From Anthonomus grandis grandis (Eukaryota; Arthropoda; Insecta; Coleoptera; Curculionidae): 64,000 nt of DNA. Below the pieces are notes generated by a model. That model was not told where the DNA came from, searched no databases, and saw only the letters and a program-made list of their open reading frames with translations. Position 1 is the stretch's first letter. Every line of letters starts with the position of its first letter. Both the position numbers and the translations under genes were made by a program. The stretch is taken from positions 20,265,052 through 20,329,051 of the forward strand of contig NC_065560.1 in the NCBI RefSeq assembly GCF_022605725.1. Reading direction: 5' to 3'. Positions 44,581 to 55,574 of this stretch are shown one piece after another.

Positions 44581-45049
44581 ACAATCTTTTGAGACCCACA
44601 ACCTACCGACACCACCTTGGCATTCAGGGGATCAATCGTAAACCCCCCTAAGCTAACCCGTACAAGCTAGCCAACGGGCCTCAGCATAGCTGAGTACTTA
44701 TATGGTGTAACCAAAGGTTACAGCATAAATTATTAATTGCAACAGGTTAACTAGAAATTAAAACTGAAGATCCACCCATGCCCTGTAGAGTTTGGCAGTA
44801 TAGATAAGCCAACTGGAGACATTTAAAACAGTTGGTCTCTTTGTTTCCTTGAAATAATACCTGTTTTAGGTCCAGAGATTCTTCAGCGAGTGGGAGCGAG
44901 ATTTCAGAGGTAATTTTGGCAGGTGTTAAGCTTATATTCCGGCAACTTTAAAAAGCTCTTTAGACAGCAAACTGTGGTTCGATAAAGTAAAAAGCACCAA
45001 GCAGACTTCTAAACTTAAAAGGTGCGAGTCAACCAGTCAGAATCAACGT

Positions 45050-47110
45050 CCAAGGCATGTCTTTCCTGAACAGGACAACTTGCAAAACTTTAAGAAAAAT
45101 ATCCAGACACCTTCGTAGCACTGGCGCTACTCGTGTTACTCGTGTACTCGTATCATAAGATCTCCCTTTTGTGTATGATTCTAGCAATTGTTATTTGCTA
45201 GAATCGACTAACGAACAGTACAGAACTTTATAGAAAGAGCATAAGAAGTCTTGACTGTATCTAGTTATAAATCCTAGATTTCTATACGCTTTATGAACTA
45301 ACTTTTCAGCATGAAACACAAATGTCAACTTAGAATCGAAAATTACTCCGAGATCCATAACTTCCGTTACTCTTTTTAAAATAGTGGAACCTATACTATA
45401 ATCAAACAATGTAAGATTGCGAATTCATCCAAAAGTTATTGAATAACACTTCGGAACATTTAAATCTAAATCATTGTTGCACCATTCATAGAGATTATGG
45501 AAGCCTATAATAATTGACATTGAACATTAGAATCAATAGACAAAAACAATTTTAAATCATCAGCGAATAATAAAAATGCATAATTTCTTACTAATAATCC
45601 TATATCATTAACAAAGATTGTAAAAAGCAACAGACCCACATGTGACCCCTGAGGAACCCCAGATGGCACATAAAAGCTGCTAGATAAAAAGCTATTAAGC
45701 CGTATACATTGCGATCTACCCAGTAGATTGTCCCTTAGCCAACAAATAACATTTGATCCAAAACCCAAAGCTTGGAGCTTTGCCAGTAGAAGCGCATGAT
45801 TAACTCTGTCGAACGCCTTTGAAAAATTCGTATAAACAGCATCAACTTGTGAACCCTTACCAAAAGCATTAAACAGATAATCTTCATAACATATTAAGTT
45901 AAGTTAAGTAACAGTGGAACGACCTTTTTGAAAACCATCTTGACTGTTAATAATAAGGCTTTTACATTGCCATGACAATTGCTTGGTTACAAGTGCATCC
46001 AAAAGTTAACTGTATACAAACTACCTGATAATTACTGACATCACTAGTATTTCCAAACTTAAATATCGGCGTAATATACGAATTATTCCAAAAAGAAGGA
46101 AATACTTCCGACTTTAGAGACAGATTGAATAAAGTGCAAATAGGCTTCGACAAAGTACATACACATTTACGAAGTAGCAAGCTGGGTATGCCATCCGGTC
46201 CCGCAGAAGTCTTGCTCTGTAAGCCAAGAATCTCGTCAAAAACCTCTACTAAAGATAACTCTACAAATTTGATATCGAATTGATCCACAAGCCCTGTCAT
46301 GTAATATTCAGGTATTTGAAATTCTTTATCCTAATATACACGTTTTAATATACGTTTGACAAATATTTGGCAAATAAATTAACAGTATCACCACCCTCAT
46401 CACTAGTTTTATCATTAAAAACATATGTTTAGGAATAAGATTTGATTTTTTAACATTGCTTACATGTTTCCAGAATAACGTAAGATTTAACAATAGATTA
46501 TTATCGGTACAAAAAATATAATCGCGGTAACACTGACCGCTCAACACACTGCATGACTGCCAAAGCCCAGCGAAAACCCAGTAATCACTTTGCAATTGAG
46601 ACTCCTTAAACTTCTTATGAGCAATCCTCTTACGTAAAAATAAGCCTCTTAACTCTCTTGAAAACCATACAGGAAAGCTACCAGTATTATAGGGCTTAAT
46701 AGGCACAAAATAGCTGATTCCTTTATACAAAAGATCATAAAACTTATTTAAGGAAATATTTATATCAGAAGTGTTGTTTATAAAGGACCAGTCGATAGAT
46801 GCAAGGAAATTATTTAACGATATAAAATCAGCATTTTTGAAGTCAAAAAACTTTACTGCTTATTTCAGAGACCTTGACCTATATGGTAGTGAAAAGACAC
46901 ATTCATACGGAGTGCGTCGAGAGCTAGTCCCCGGCAATTAAAAATTCATCCTCCAATCCAGAAGACCCATTATTATTAGAAAAACAAAGAGCAAGAAATG
47001 TGCCTTCCCGATTTGGTAGCTGAAACATTTCTTTACCATCTAAGTAATTAAATACCTGTCCAAGCAGTGAAGCTGGTGCGACATTCAAACAACCAACAAA
47101 ATTACGTTAT
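45050..47110 (-). pseudogene. Non-LTR ORF2 (endonuclease remnant, RT)
   Basis: Reading 5' to 3' on minus: a weak endonuclease remnant above 46740, then the linker (VWFSRELRGLFLRKRIAHKKF, about 46620-46690). Reverse transcriptase follows: KTSAGPDGIPSLLLRKC (about 46170-46220), NNSYITPIFK, a frameshifted stretch about 45800-45960, GVPQGSHVGLLLFTIFVNDI (about 45600-45660) and FADDLKLFLS, in which the catalytic Asp pair is intact (about 45545-45575). The C-terminal part (VMDLGVIFDSKLTF, about 45310-45360) runs to about 45190. At least four stops or shifts. It copies element RNA into DNA at nicked target sites. Confidence 0.85.
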
Positions 47111-47265
47111 AACAGCATGCGGATATTGTTTGCTTCAAATGCTTCAGCTTAGACCTCACACCCCCAGCGTTGAAATAATACATTACCAAGGAATCACTTA
47201 ATCGTTTTTTGGACCTCGTACAATTCTCTTAGAGATTGATGGAACCCCATTGGTAAATTTAACTA

Positions 47266-47893
47266 TCACATCTTCACCTTTTTTTTTCTTTTTGCCAATT
47301 CTCCATAAACTTCTCGGATTTCATCACGCTGTAATTTGGTGAAATCCATTTTAATTACTATATTGCTACCACCTAATTTCTTTTTCACTCTCAAACATTT
47401 TTGTATAATCTCGGTATTATTAAAGCACACTTTTATAGGCCTATTATTGGCTCCACGACGTCCAATTCTATAGACCTTAAAGGGCTCAATATGATCTATT
47501 CCCAACTTATTGGACAGAACATCAAGTACGAACTATTCATCTATTATTCATATCATCAGAATGACTTTCCTGAACATTAAACATCATAATATTATTTTTG
47601 CGCTCATTTCTATCATTTATCTCAGAAATTATAATGAAGTTACTATCCTTAATCTTGGTTGGTTGAGCAGGGTCGTTCTTAAATGTTTGAAGTTTTTGTA
47701 ATTCCTCCACGAGTTTATTAATTGTTGATTGCTGAAAAACAATAAGTTTATGCAATTCAATAATGCCGTTCATTAGATCACTAATGGAAGCATTTCTCTT
47801 AGACAAAATCTCAGGTAATGATATTACATCGCCTATTATTATTGTATAATATTGCATCGATAAATGTTTCTTTTGATACTGCAACATTTCCAA
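47266..47893 (-). pseudogene. Non-LTR ORF1 (coiled coil plus RRM-like)
   Basis: 47537-47893 encodes a helical, coiled-coil-prone region (SISDLMNGIIELHKLIVFQQ, then INKLVEELQKLQTF). After a stop near 47530, 47266-47505 encodes PFKVYRIGRRGANNRPIKVC and LRVKKKLGGSNIVIKMDFTK, the L1-ORF1-like nucleic-acid-binding fold with its characteristic R-IG---G--RPIKV pattern. The protein binds element RNA. The linker between the two pieces is broken by a frameshift. Confidence 0.75.
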
Positions 47894-47894
47894 G

Positions 47895-49100
47895 TAATCT
47901 TAAGGTTTCTTTTGTGACACCTCTCTTTAAAGGTGGCGAGTCAAATGACCCCATAAATTACAGTCCAAATTTCACTTTTGCCCTGCCTGTCTAAGTTTAT
48001 TGAGAAACTGGTCAAAGTAAGAATGGTAGCTTTCCTAACTAAAGATAACATATTAATTGAATGTCAATTTAGTTTTCGAGAGCGCACTAGCACGAGTGAT
48101 GCAATATTTGCATTTCTGGAAAGATTATACCTGAGCTTGAATGATGGTCAGTTTGCTGCAGCGGTATTCTGTTACTTCTCTAAAGCGTTTGACTGTGTCC
48201 ACCATAAATACTGCTCGGTAAGCTTCCTAGATATAGGTTTAGGGGAGTTGCTCTAGAATGCTTTAAATCTTTTTTGTCAGACAGAAAATAGTCTGTTCGG
48301 TTGTCTAAACTTGTGAGCCATAGAGTTCCTCAGGGTTCGGTTCTCGGTCCCATTTTATGTCTATTGCATATATATGACCTGACGTCCTTCCAGATAAAAG
48401 GATTCCCACTATTTTTGCAAATGACACCACTATCTTATTGGCAGAAAATAATAAAAGCATATTAACAAAAACAATTCTGAAGATTCATTAATGGTTAAAC
48501 AGTGGTTATGATGCTAATCTGTTGTCTTTAAATATAGATATAACTAAATTGTTAAGTTTTAAGTTTGTATGTTCAGACCAGTTAATGATTCACAACAAAG
48601 AATTGAAAGTAAATAATTTCAACAGATTGCTTGGAATTGTTATTGATGATAATCTGAAGTTTTGTGACCATATATCAGTATTGAGGTAAAAACTGGCTAG
48701 AGGATGTTATGCTGTTAGAGTGATTTCAAAATAAGTGGGATTGGAATCTGCAAAATTGGTCTACTTGTCTTTGATTGAAAGTCACCTACGGTACGGAATA
48801 TCATTTAGGGGTTGCTGGAATCAAGGGCTTTTTAACTCTGTAATTGTTTTGTAAAAAAAAGCCCTTAGATATATGTGTCATAAATATACACAGGAGTCAT
48901 GTAGACCCCTATTTAAAGATTCAAAGATACCGACCTTATGTTGCTTTTTTAACCATCTTCCAAACTGCATCAAAGCCTCTAAAAGTCCCCCTTACTTTAA
49001 AAAGTCCTTGACGGAATTGCTTAAAAGCAAGTATTTTTACAGAGTTTTTTAAGGATAATTGTGAATAGGCCCATAGGACATAATTAGCTTTTAATAAAGA
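47895..49100 (+). pseudogene. Non-LTR reverse transcriptase fragment (Jockey-like)
   Basis: Begins mid-palm: FKGGESNDPINY, LSKFIEKLVKVRMVAFLTKD, YFSKAFDCVHH with the first catalytic Asp (about 48170-48205), then after frameshifts RVPQGSVLGPILC. The catalytic box reads FFANDTTILLA, so the first Asp of F/YADD is Asn (about 48412-48440). It continues through LLGIVIDDNLKF to a C-terminal end near 49050. The 3' region runs to about 49330 with AATAAAG signals. It is divergently placed against the minus-strand element ending at 47893. Inactive. Confidence 0.82.
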
Positions 49101-49330
49101 TTTAAAAGTTTGATTTTTTGTCTGATATATTTTTTTTTATTTTATATTATTTTTGTGATGTTACTCTCAAAAAATTTTAACGCATTTCATTTTGAATTAA
49201 TTAAATTTTGTGTTATTATTGTTTATGCTAGCATGTTGAATCCAGTATCATGTTTTTTTTAATTATGTGTTCGTAATATGTCGACTTATGTTCATGTTTT
49301 ATATTATAAGTAGCTTTATCAACAAATACT

Positions 49331-49743
49331 ATATATTTATGATAATAAAGCATGTTTTGAATTTAAATTTGTGCCAGTGTATGCCATAAAAAAATTGCTC
49401 AATTTAATCTTTCACAGAGCCAGTGTGCCATTTAAAAATCTTTTAGCTAATATTATAAACTAATAATTTATATCATGTCAAAAGGTTCTTAGAAAAGTTT
49501 ATTTTATGCAGAGAATAGTTTTAATCCCTCTTATAGTTGCTATTGTTTTATACTTACATTTATTATGTACTTTGTACCATACAAACTTTTCTTATTGAAT
49601 ACCGACAATAATTATTATTCTTACTATTAATCTTTTGAATGTATTAAAAAAAAAACAATCCTAGCCTTCAAGGCCTATTTGTCATATTTTTATTTTTTTT
49701 TCTGACATCCTAAATAAAATACATTATTATAATTATTAATCTA
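49331..49743. other. No gene recognised
   Basis: AT-rich sequence with AATAATTATTATTC near 49606, possibly the degraded tail of a non-LTR element. Confidence 0.45.
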
Positions 49744-49771
49744 TACAGGGTGTCCCGTAATTAATTTATAT

Positions 49772-50757
49772 ATGCTCAAGAAAATTTTCGTAGTCGAAGA
49801 GCAGCGTAGCGATAGAAGGCAGCCAAATCATCAAACATTTAAAGCGTTGTACGATAGATTAGGCGAAACGGGCTCATTTCGTTCAAAAAACGTAAATGCA
49901 GGAAGACCAAGGATAATTGGAGCAGATATGGAAGATAAAACTTTGGTTCGTGTTATCGAAAATCCTGAAACCAGCACAAGACGTATTGAGGCAGCTACTG
50001 GTGTAAGGAAATCTTCATTGTCCAAAATTATACGCCAAGAAAAACTGTATCCGTATCATTTCACTCCAGTTCAAAATCTTCTTCCTCAAGACTTTCCTGC
50101 AAGACTCCAATTCAGTCAATTTTTAAGAGAGCGCCAATTGAATGATCTATTGTTTTGTAATAAAATTTTATTTACGGATGAAGCCACGTTTACAAGGATA
50201 GGTGTTTTTAATTGGCGTAACAATCATATCTATTCGATGAAAAATCCTCATGCTTTCCAAGAACACCATTTTCAACATGAGTTTTCAATAAATATTTGGT
50301 GTGGTATCTTTGGGGATTGTATTGTGGGACCGTTTGAATTGCCAGCTAAGCTTAATGGAGAACGTTATCTAAATCTCTTGAGGAATAATCTACCCATTCT
50401 TCTAGAAGATGTGCCCCTAAATTTAAGATGTGACAGTTGGTATTATGCACGATGGTGCACCGGCACATTATTCACTGCAAGTCAGAAATTACTTGGACGA
50501 AATTTATCCTCATAAATGGATTGGTAGAGGTAGTGAATATCCGTGGCCTGCGCGTAGTCCCAATCTTAATCCCTTAGATTTTTATTTCTGGGGCTACTTG
50601 AAATCACTTGTGTATAGAAATAAAATAAATAACCGTCAGGCAAAAGATTGTGGCAAAAGATTGTGGAAGGAGTCAATACCATCAGGGCCCAAGAAGAATC
50701 ATTGTTTGGAGTCAGGCAAAATTTAAATAAAAGAATTAGACAATGTGTCCTAGTGGA
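49772..50757 (+). pseudogene. Mariner-6 transposase
   Basis: Starts inside the N-terminal domain (RRQPNHQTFKALYDRLGETGSF). It continues with STRRIEAATGVRKSSLSKII (second helix-turn-helix), LYPYHFTPVQNLLPQDF, ILFTDEATFTRIGVFNW (first Asp, about 50165-50215) and NIWCGIFGDCIVGPF to DVPLNLRC. One frameshift near 50430 is followed by MHDGAPAHYSLQVRNYLDEI (second Asp) and SPNLNPLDFYFWG (third Asp). Forty-one residues lie between the last two Asp. A C-terminal frameshift follows near 50650 after a short duplication (GTGGCAAAAGATTGTGG). Close to functional but N-terminally truncated. Confidence 0.88.
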
Positions 50758-51173
50758 TGATGAACATTTTTTACAATTATTATAATCAACAGCCTTTTCT
50801 AATTTTATCATTGTTAATTAAATTTTAGATTAAGTGTTCATACGCAACCTAATAAAAAAATGCGTTTATTTCGAAAACGGTCTACTTTTTGAAGATCAAA
50901 AAAGTATACCTTTTTTGACTTGAATTAAATGCTGTTTTATTATTTTCACTCGCAACTGTACGTACAGGGAGGCCAAAAAAGTTATGACCTTTTTAATCAC
51001 TCAATGTTGTCGTATGTGGCGCCATCTAGTAGCAATGGCAAAATAGATATCATATTCGTGTTCCTCATCCCATGTAATAAGAGTACGCCAAATTTTAGGT
51101 TAATCTGTCCAGTGGATTCCAAAATATTTTAATAAATGTTTGGTAAAAAATTAGTTTTAACACCCTGTAGAAC

Positions 51174-52068
51174 CCTGCATGGCTCCAGTGACTGTGGACT
51201 GCGAGGGATTCGTGACGCACATTGCAGGCAGAGAGGAGTGGCAGCATTCCAACAGACCTGCATTGCTAAATAGGGGGACCATCTAGTACACAGATGGCTC
51301 CAGAATGAATAACAAAGCTGGATCAGGACTTTGTGGTGGGATCCCACATACCAGTAGGTCATACTCGCTGGGGGAGCACGACACTGTCTTTCAGGCCGAA
51401 GTATTCGCTATATTAAAATGCGGACAGAAAATCCTAAGCTGCGGACACCGCAATACAGTCGTATCAATATGCTCGGACAGCAGAGCTGCCATTAAGGCTA
51501 TCACGGCCGCAAAGGTAAGCTCCAAGCTTGTACTAGAGTGCATAAAAGTCCTGAAAAAACTGGTACAGGTTAGCTGCAGGGTCCAGCTCATCTGGATACC
51601 TGGCCACGCAGTCCATGCAGGTAATGAGGAAGCGGACTCTCTTGCCAGACTGGGATCCGCGAATATGCCGATGGGGCCGGAACCCATAGTTGGTATCGCC
51701 AAATGCCAAAAACCAAAAATCTACTACGCCTAAAAAGACGCGAAATTCGGCTAGTGACAGGTCTTTTAACCGGTCACTGGCACTTAAGAAGCCATCTCCA
51801 TACTATCGGTATTGCGGACAACCCGGAATGCCGATGGTGCTGTGAGGAGGATGAAACCGTTGACCATGTAGTCCAGCACTCACGCGCGCCAGGTTCAAAT
51901 ACTTGGGTAACACTTTCAGTATACCGAGTGACTTTAAGTCCGTCAGAACAGAGAGCCTTATCGGTTTCTCTAAGGCCGTTGGGCTCTGGTAAACCCCGGT
52001 GGGACATGACGGGTCCATCAGGAGACCTATATGCACAACTGCCTTGGCAGCCCACTGTTTCTACAATT
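51174..52068 (+). mobile_element. 5'-truncated I-like non-LTR insertion with 13-bp target duplication
   Basis: 895 bp flanked by CACCCTGTAGAAC (51161-51173 and 52069-52081). Noticeably GC-richer than its surroundings. It has no poly(A) tail. Confidence 0.88.
51285..52060 (+). pseudogene. RNase H and C-terminal end of an I-like non-LTR ORF2
   Basis: RNase H domain: YTDGSRMNNKAGSGLCGG (first Asp, about 51288), FQAEVFAILKCGQ (Glu), ICSDSRAAIKAI (Asp), IPGHAVHAGNEEADSLARLG (His and Asp, about 51595-51655). All catalytic residues are present. After a frameshift near 51735 the family's Cys-His end follows: LRRHLHTIGI-like, then CRWCCEEDETVDHVV (about 51826-51870). The tail (PLGSGKPRWDM) is unlike known ends. 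RNase H removes element RNA after copying. The reverse transcriptase was lost by 5' truncation. Confidence 0.85.
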
Positions 52069-52186
52069 CACCCTGTAGAACGAAAACCAATAACATTTTG
52101 CTAAGCAATATTGAGCTCAAACGGTTTATTTTCTTGTCAGGTATCCTACATTAACCTATGTCCAATTAATTACGGGACACCCTGTA

Positions 52187-52370
52187 TATTAATGTATGAT
52201 TGCTAAAATTCTTTAACTCTGAAAAAGATCAGCGAATAGTGACCATACATAGAAGTAACGTCCGTGGCAAAAATTAAAATTGTCGCCGGTAATAATTATG
52301 AGAATATTTTTCGCAATATATAATATACTATAATATTATATTATATATTATATATACTATACTAAAATAC
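52187..52370. other. AT-rich spacer
   Basis: TATA-rich simple sequence between mariner-6 and the LTR element. No gene. Confidence 0.6.
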
Positions 52371-52864
52371 TATTATGAAAATGTAAATACGTTAATTATT
52401 CTGCTAGTTTTTGTACAATTTTATTAGTATTGTGTAGTTAAAGTTGATTCGTAGGGTTTCTTTAGGGTTCTACTTACGTTTGGTTTATTATTTTCATCTA
52501 TAGTGTTTAGTTTTTAGGTAGTTCATCTTGTTTGAGAGCCCCATTTTGGCCCCAATTTAGGTTATTTAGGTTATATTATTGTAAATCCCTGTAGTTCTAA
52601 TTTTCTAGAATTTGTATACTTGCTTGCTTTGACTGTCAGTATTCTCCTAAAATTATTGGTCTCTTTGGGCAAAAACAATGAAGATAATTCTAAATATTTC
52701 GAAACTGTTCCATCGGGTTTTAAAAAGGACGCGCTTCGTGACAAATCATTCAGTTTTAATTGTTTAGTCAGTTTTTACCTTGGAAACAATTAAACGACAG
52801 TCAAAGCGAGTTAGGTTAGTGTTTTTGACGTTGACAATAAAAGTGTGTTCCCGAATTTCGTTAC
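52371..52864 (+). repeat. 5' LTR
   Basis: 494 bp. By eye it is identical to the 3' LTR except around 52734 (GCGCTTCGTGAC against GCGCTCAACGCGAC). A poly(A) signal CAATAAAAG lies near the end. Confidence 0.95.
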
Positions 52865-52909
52865 AATTGGTGTCAGAAGTAAAGGATATTTGGAAGCTCA
52901 TTTTAGTGG

Positions 52910-54170
52910 ATGCCTTTAACAAGAAGTCAGGCCAAGATGGAGACCGAGAAATTGATGGAGCTGCTATTAAGGAAGTTTGACGAGCAAAAAGTAGAACAAG
53001 AAGAACGAGACCGTAAACAGAAGGAAGAACAAGAACAACGAGACCGTAAACAGAAGGAAGAACAAGAAGAACGGGACCGCAAACAAGAAGAACGAGACCG
53101 TAAACAGAAGAAAGAACAAGAAGAACGAGACCGTAAACAGAAGGTAGAACAAGAAGAACGAGACCGTAAACTGAAGGAAGAACAAGAAGAACGAGACCGC
53201 AAACAAGAAGAGCGAGACAAGAAACAGGAAGATTTACTAAAGACAATTAAATCTGACCTGAAGAAGGAAAATGAAGACCTGATAAGGACCATAAAAGATG
53301 ACCTAAAGAAAGAAAATGAAGACCTGATTCGAACCATGAAAGATGACTTACTTAATTTAAAAAATAATCTTAAAAAAGAGCAGGAGGAACGAGACAGAAA
53401 ACAAGAGGAACGAGTTTTACAACTTAAAGAAGATCTGGAGAAGAATCAGAAACAATTAATGACTAACTTTGAAGCAACAGTAGAAGAAGAATTGGGGCAA
53501 GTACAAAAAAAGATCCAAGAACTAGAGATGAAAGTAAAACGGACTCCTCTTCATCCCGATCCTGGAATGCAAACAATGATGAAAGTAAAGCCACCAAAAT
53601 TCGACGGCAAAGAAGCTTGGAGTACCTATTTGAATCAATTTGAGGCCGCTGCTAGGGGAAATCGCTGGGATAACGAAGAAAAGGCAATCAATCTTAAGCT
53701 AAGCCTTAGAGGAGAAGCTACAGAAATATTAAGAATGGTGCCATCTGAGGATCAGCTCAATTTCGACGTACTGGTGCGTACCTTAGAGATGAGATACGGT
53801 GAAGCCCATCTACAACAAGTGTACCAGGCTCAATTAAAATCTAGAAGACAACAACCCGAGGAAGGACTCCAACAGTTTGAGGCCGATGTTGCTCGATTAG
53901 TAAATCTGGCTTACCCTTCAGCCCCAACAGAGTTCCGAGAACAAATTTCTATAAATTGTTTTATTGACGGAGTTCGAGATCCAGATACTAACCACGCTCT
54001 AAGGATGGCTCATCATAAAAGTATATCAGAAGCTTTGGCCCATGGACTAGAGTATGAAGCAGCTTTTTAAGCAACTAGAAGGCAGACACGAATAAGACAA
54101 ATCAGAACTTCGGAAAGTGATCTCGAAGACCGCCTAAAGAAGCTTGAATCATTATTAGCGAGGAAACCTA
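52910..54170 (+). pseudogene. gag with repetitive coiled coil (one stop)
   Basis: Starts MPLTRSQAKMETEKLMELLL. Residues 25-115 are a charged coiled coil made of a 10-residue repeat (variants of EQEERDRKQK), followed by KSDLKKENEDLIRTIKDDLK repeats. The capsid-like region (FDGKEAWSTYLNQFEAAARG, about residues 230-250, through FIDGVRDPDTNHALRMA) is typical of arthropod gypsy gags. A stop (TAA, 54068) falls after YEAAF, but the same frame continues through SESDLEDRLKKLESLL into the zinc knuckle and protease. Either it is a single point mutation or translation reads through. It assembles the particle that packages element RNA. Confidence 0.9.
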
Positions 54171-54178
54171 AAAGACCA

Positions 54179-55054
54179 TTGCAATGCTGGAATTGCAATG
54201 AGGAGGGGCACCTTAAACGTCAATGCCCCAAGCCTTTAAGAGATCCAAGGAACGAGGAAAACTTCAACTTCAAGCTGGCTGGGTGCTACCAAGCCCCACG
54301 TATAAGACTAAACCGGCTGCCACATCCTGGAGAGAGCTTGGTAGTACCGGGAAAAATATGCGACCGTGAATGTGAGATGGTAGTGGATACAGGATCAAGT
54401 CATACTATCGTGAAAACGAACATCGTAGCACACTGTAGGCTCTCAGCACCACCCAATTTAATTCTGGAGTCTGCAAATGGAAAAAGGATCCCGATTCTTG
54501 GATTGCACGAAGCTACAGTCACCATTGGCTTAACAACATTCCAACAGCCAGTACTAGTGGCAGAAATCATGGATGATGTCATATTAGGATTAGATGTTAT
54601 GAATGCTCAGCAGTTTAAAATGGATGTATATAACCGGATATTGACGACGAGAAATGAAGAGATTTTTATGCACCACCTATATGAAGATAAAGTAAATACC
54701 AGAGTCGTTAAGTTATTCAAGGATGTTACTATACCAGGAAATTCAGAGGTGGTGGTTTATGCTACAACTGGAGGAAAAGAGGGAGAAACTGTTTTGATTG
54801 AGCCCATGGAAAACTGCAAACTATATGGTCAAGGAATTTTTCCAGCCAAGACGTTAACTACGCAGAAGAAATCTACTATTTTGGTTCGAATGGTAAATTT
54901 AAAAGGATATGATCAACACCTGAAACAAGGAGAGAATATTGGCGTATGCTCTGAAGTAGTGGCAGTCATGAAAAATGCTGATAGAAGTCGTAATTTAAAC
55001 AGACCTTTTCCTGTATGTTTACAAAACCTATTTAAGGATGGTAGTAAACTCTAA
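54179..55054 (+). CDS. Zinc knuckle and aspartic protease part of gag-pol
   Basis: Same frame as gag, after the stop at 54068. A CCHC zinc knuckle (CWNCNEEGHLKRQCPKP, residues 3-19 of this piece) binds RNA. An aspartic protease follows: VVDTGSSHTIV (catalytic Asp, about residue 72) and VILGLDVMNAQQF (flap and C-terminal ILG motif). The protease cuts the polyprotein. The ORF then runs into NLNRPFPVCLQNLF, the linker normally leading to the reverse transcriptase, and stops at 55054 just past the deletion junction. It is an internal piece, so the ATG is not a true start. Confidence 0.88.
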   Translation: MQCWNCNEEGHLKRQCPKPLRDPRNEENFNFKLAGCYQAPRIRLNRLPHPGESLVVPGKICDRECEMVVDTGSSHTIVKTNIVAHCRLSAPPNLILESANGKRIPILGLHEATVTIGLTTFQQPVLVAEIMDDVILGLDVMNAQQFKMDVYNRILTTRNEEIFMHHLYEDKVNTRVVKLFKDVTIPGNSEVVVYATTGGKEGETVLIEPMENCKLYGQGIFPAKTLTTQKKSTILVRMVNLKGYDQHLKQGENIGVCSEVVAVMKNADRSRNLNRPFPVCLQNLFKDGSKL

Positions 55055-55560
55055 GCAAACCGACTGGGATACCTGTATACAACCATTCCTATTGGCATAT
55101 CGTTCTTCTATCCACAAGTCAACTGGAAAAAGCCCGGCAAAAGTTGTCTACGGTAATGAACTTCGTTTACCTTTGGACATTATTACTGGAAGACCCCATA
55201 AGTCTGAAACCCTGGAGGAGTACGTCGACCATTTACAAGAGCGTTTACAAATTGTTCACGAACAAGCACGGGATAAACTTCATCTAGAAAGTAACAGAAT
55301 GAAATCACGTTATGACATAAAGGCAAATTCTACCGGTTTTAATCCTGGGGATAAAGTCTGGTTATACAATCCACGGAGGACGAAGGGCAAGTCACCAAAG
55401 CTCCAGAAGGATTGAGAAGGTCCATTTAATGTGGTCACCAGAATCAACGACGTGGTGTACCGTATCCAGCGACATCCGACAGCGAAGATGAAAATTGTAA
55501 ACATCGTCCGGCTAGCGCCCTATCATGACTCAGGTGGTCCCATGTTTGATCGATCAAACT
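55040..55560 (+). pseudogene. Integrase C-terminal end after a deletion
   Basis: KQTDWDTCIQPFLLAYRSSI with HKSTGKSPAKVVYGNELRLP is the end of the integrase core of 412/mdg1-type elements. The C-terminal domain follows: GFNPGDKVWLYNPRR, a stop (TGA) after KLQKD at 55413, then GPFNVVTRINDVVYRIQRH and IVRLAPYHDSGG. The junction with the protease piece lies at about 55030-55045, removing an estimated 2.5 kb (whole RT, RNase H and catalytic integrase core). The copy cannot move without proteins from a complete relative. Confidence 0.88.
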
Positions 55561-55574
55561 TGAGAGGGGAGCAG
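55560..55574 (+). other. Polypurine tract
   Basis: TTGAGAGGGGAGCAG directly before the 3' LTR. Confidence 0.85.

Larger units (their letters stand above)
44930..47893 (-). mobile_element. Non-LTR retrotransposon (CR1/Jockey-like), nearly full length, decayed
   Basis: Carries ORF1 and ORF2 on the minus strand. The 5' end abuts a plus-strand non-LTR fragment at 47895. The 3' limit is approximate. Confidence 0.75.
49746..52184 (+). mobile_element. Mariner-6 with nested insertions
   Basis: TA duplications at 49744-49745 and 52185-52186. The ends read CAGGGTGTCCCGTAATTAAT and its exact inverted copy (20 bp). Only 26 bp separate the left end from coding sequence, so the 5' untranslated region and the first helix-turn-helix are deleted. 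The 3' region contains a mariner-end-bounded stretch (50954-51170) and a non-LTR insertion (51174-52068). Confidence 0.93.

Noticed and set aside
50954..51170. Separate MITE bounded by TACAGGGAGG and CACCCTGTA
   Set aside because: Only about ten bases of the two ends match as inverted copies; it may simply be the 3' part of mariner-6.
51391..51702. Minus-strand frame opposite the RNase H domain
   Set aside because: Antisense shadow of the plus-strand RNase H coding sequence.
52764..53337. Minus-strand repetitive frames
   Set aside because: Antisense translation of the gag minisatellite; composition artefact.
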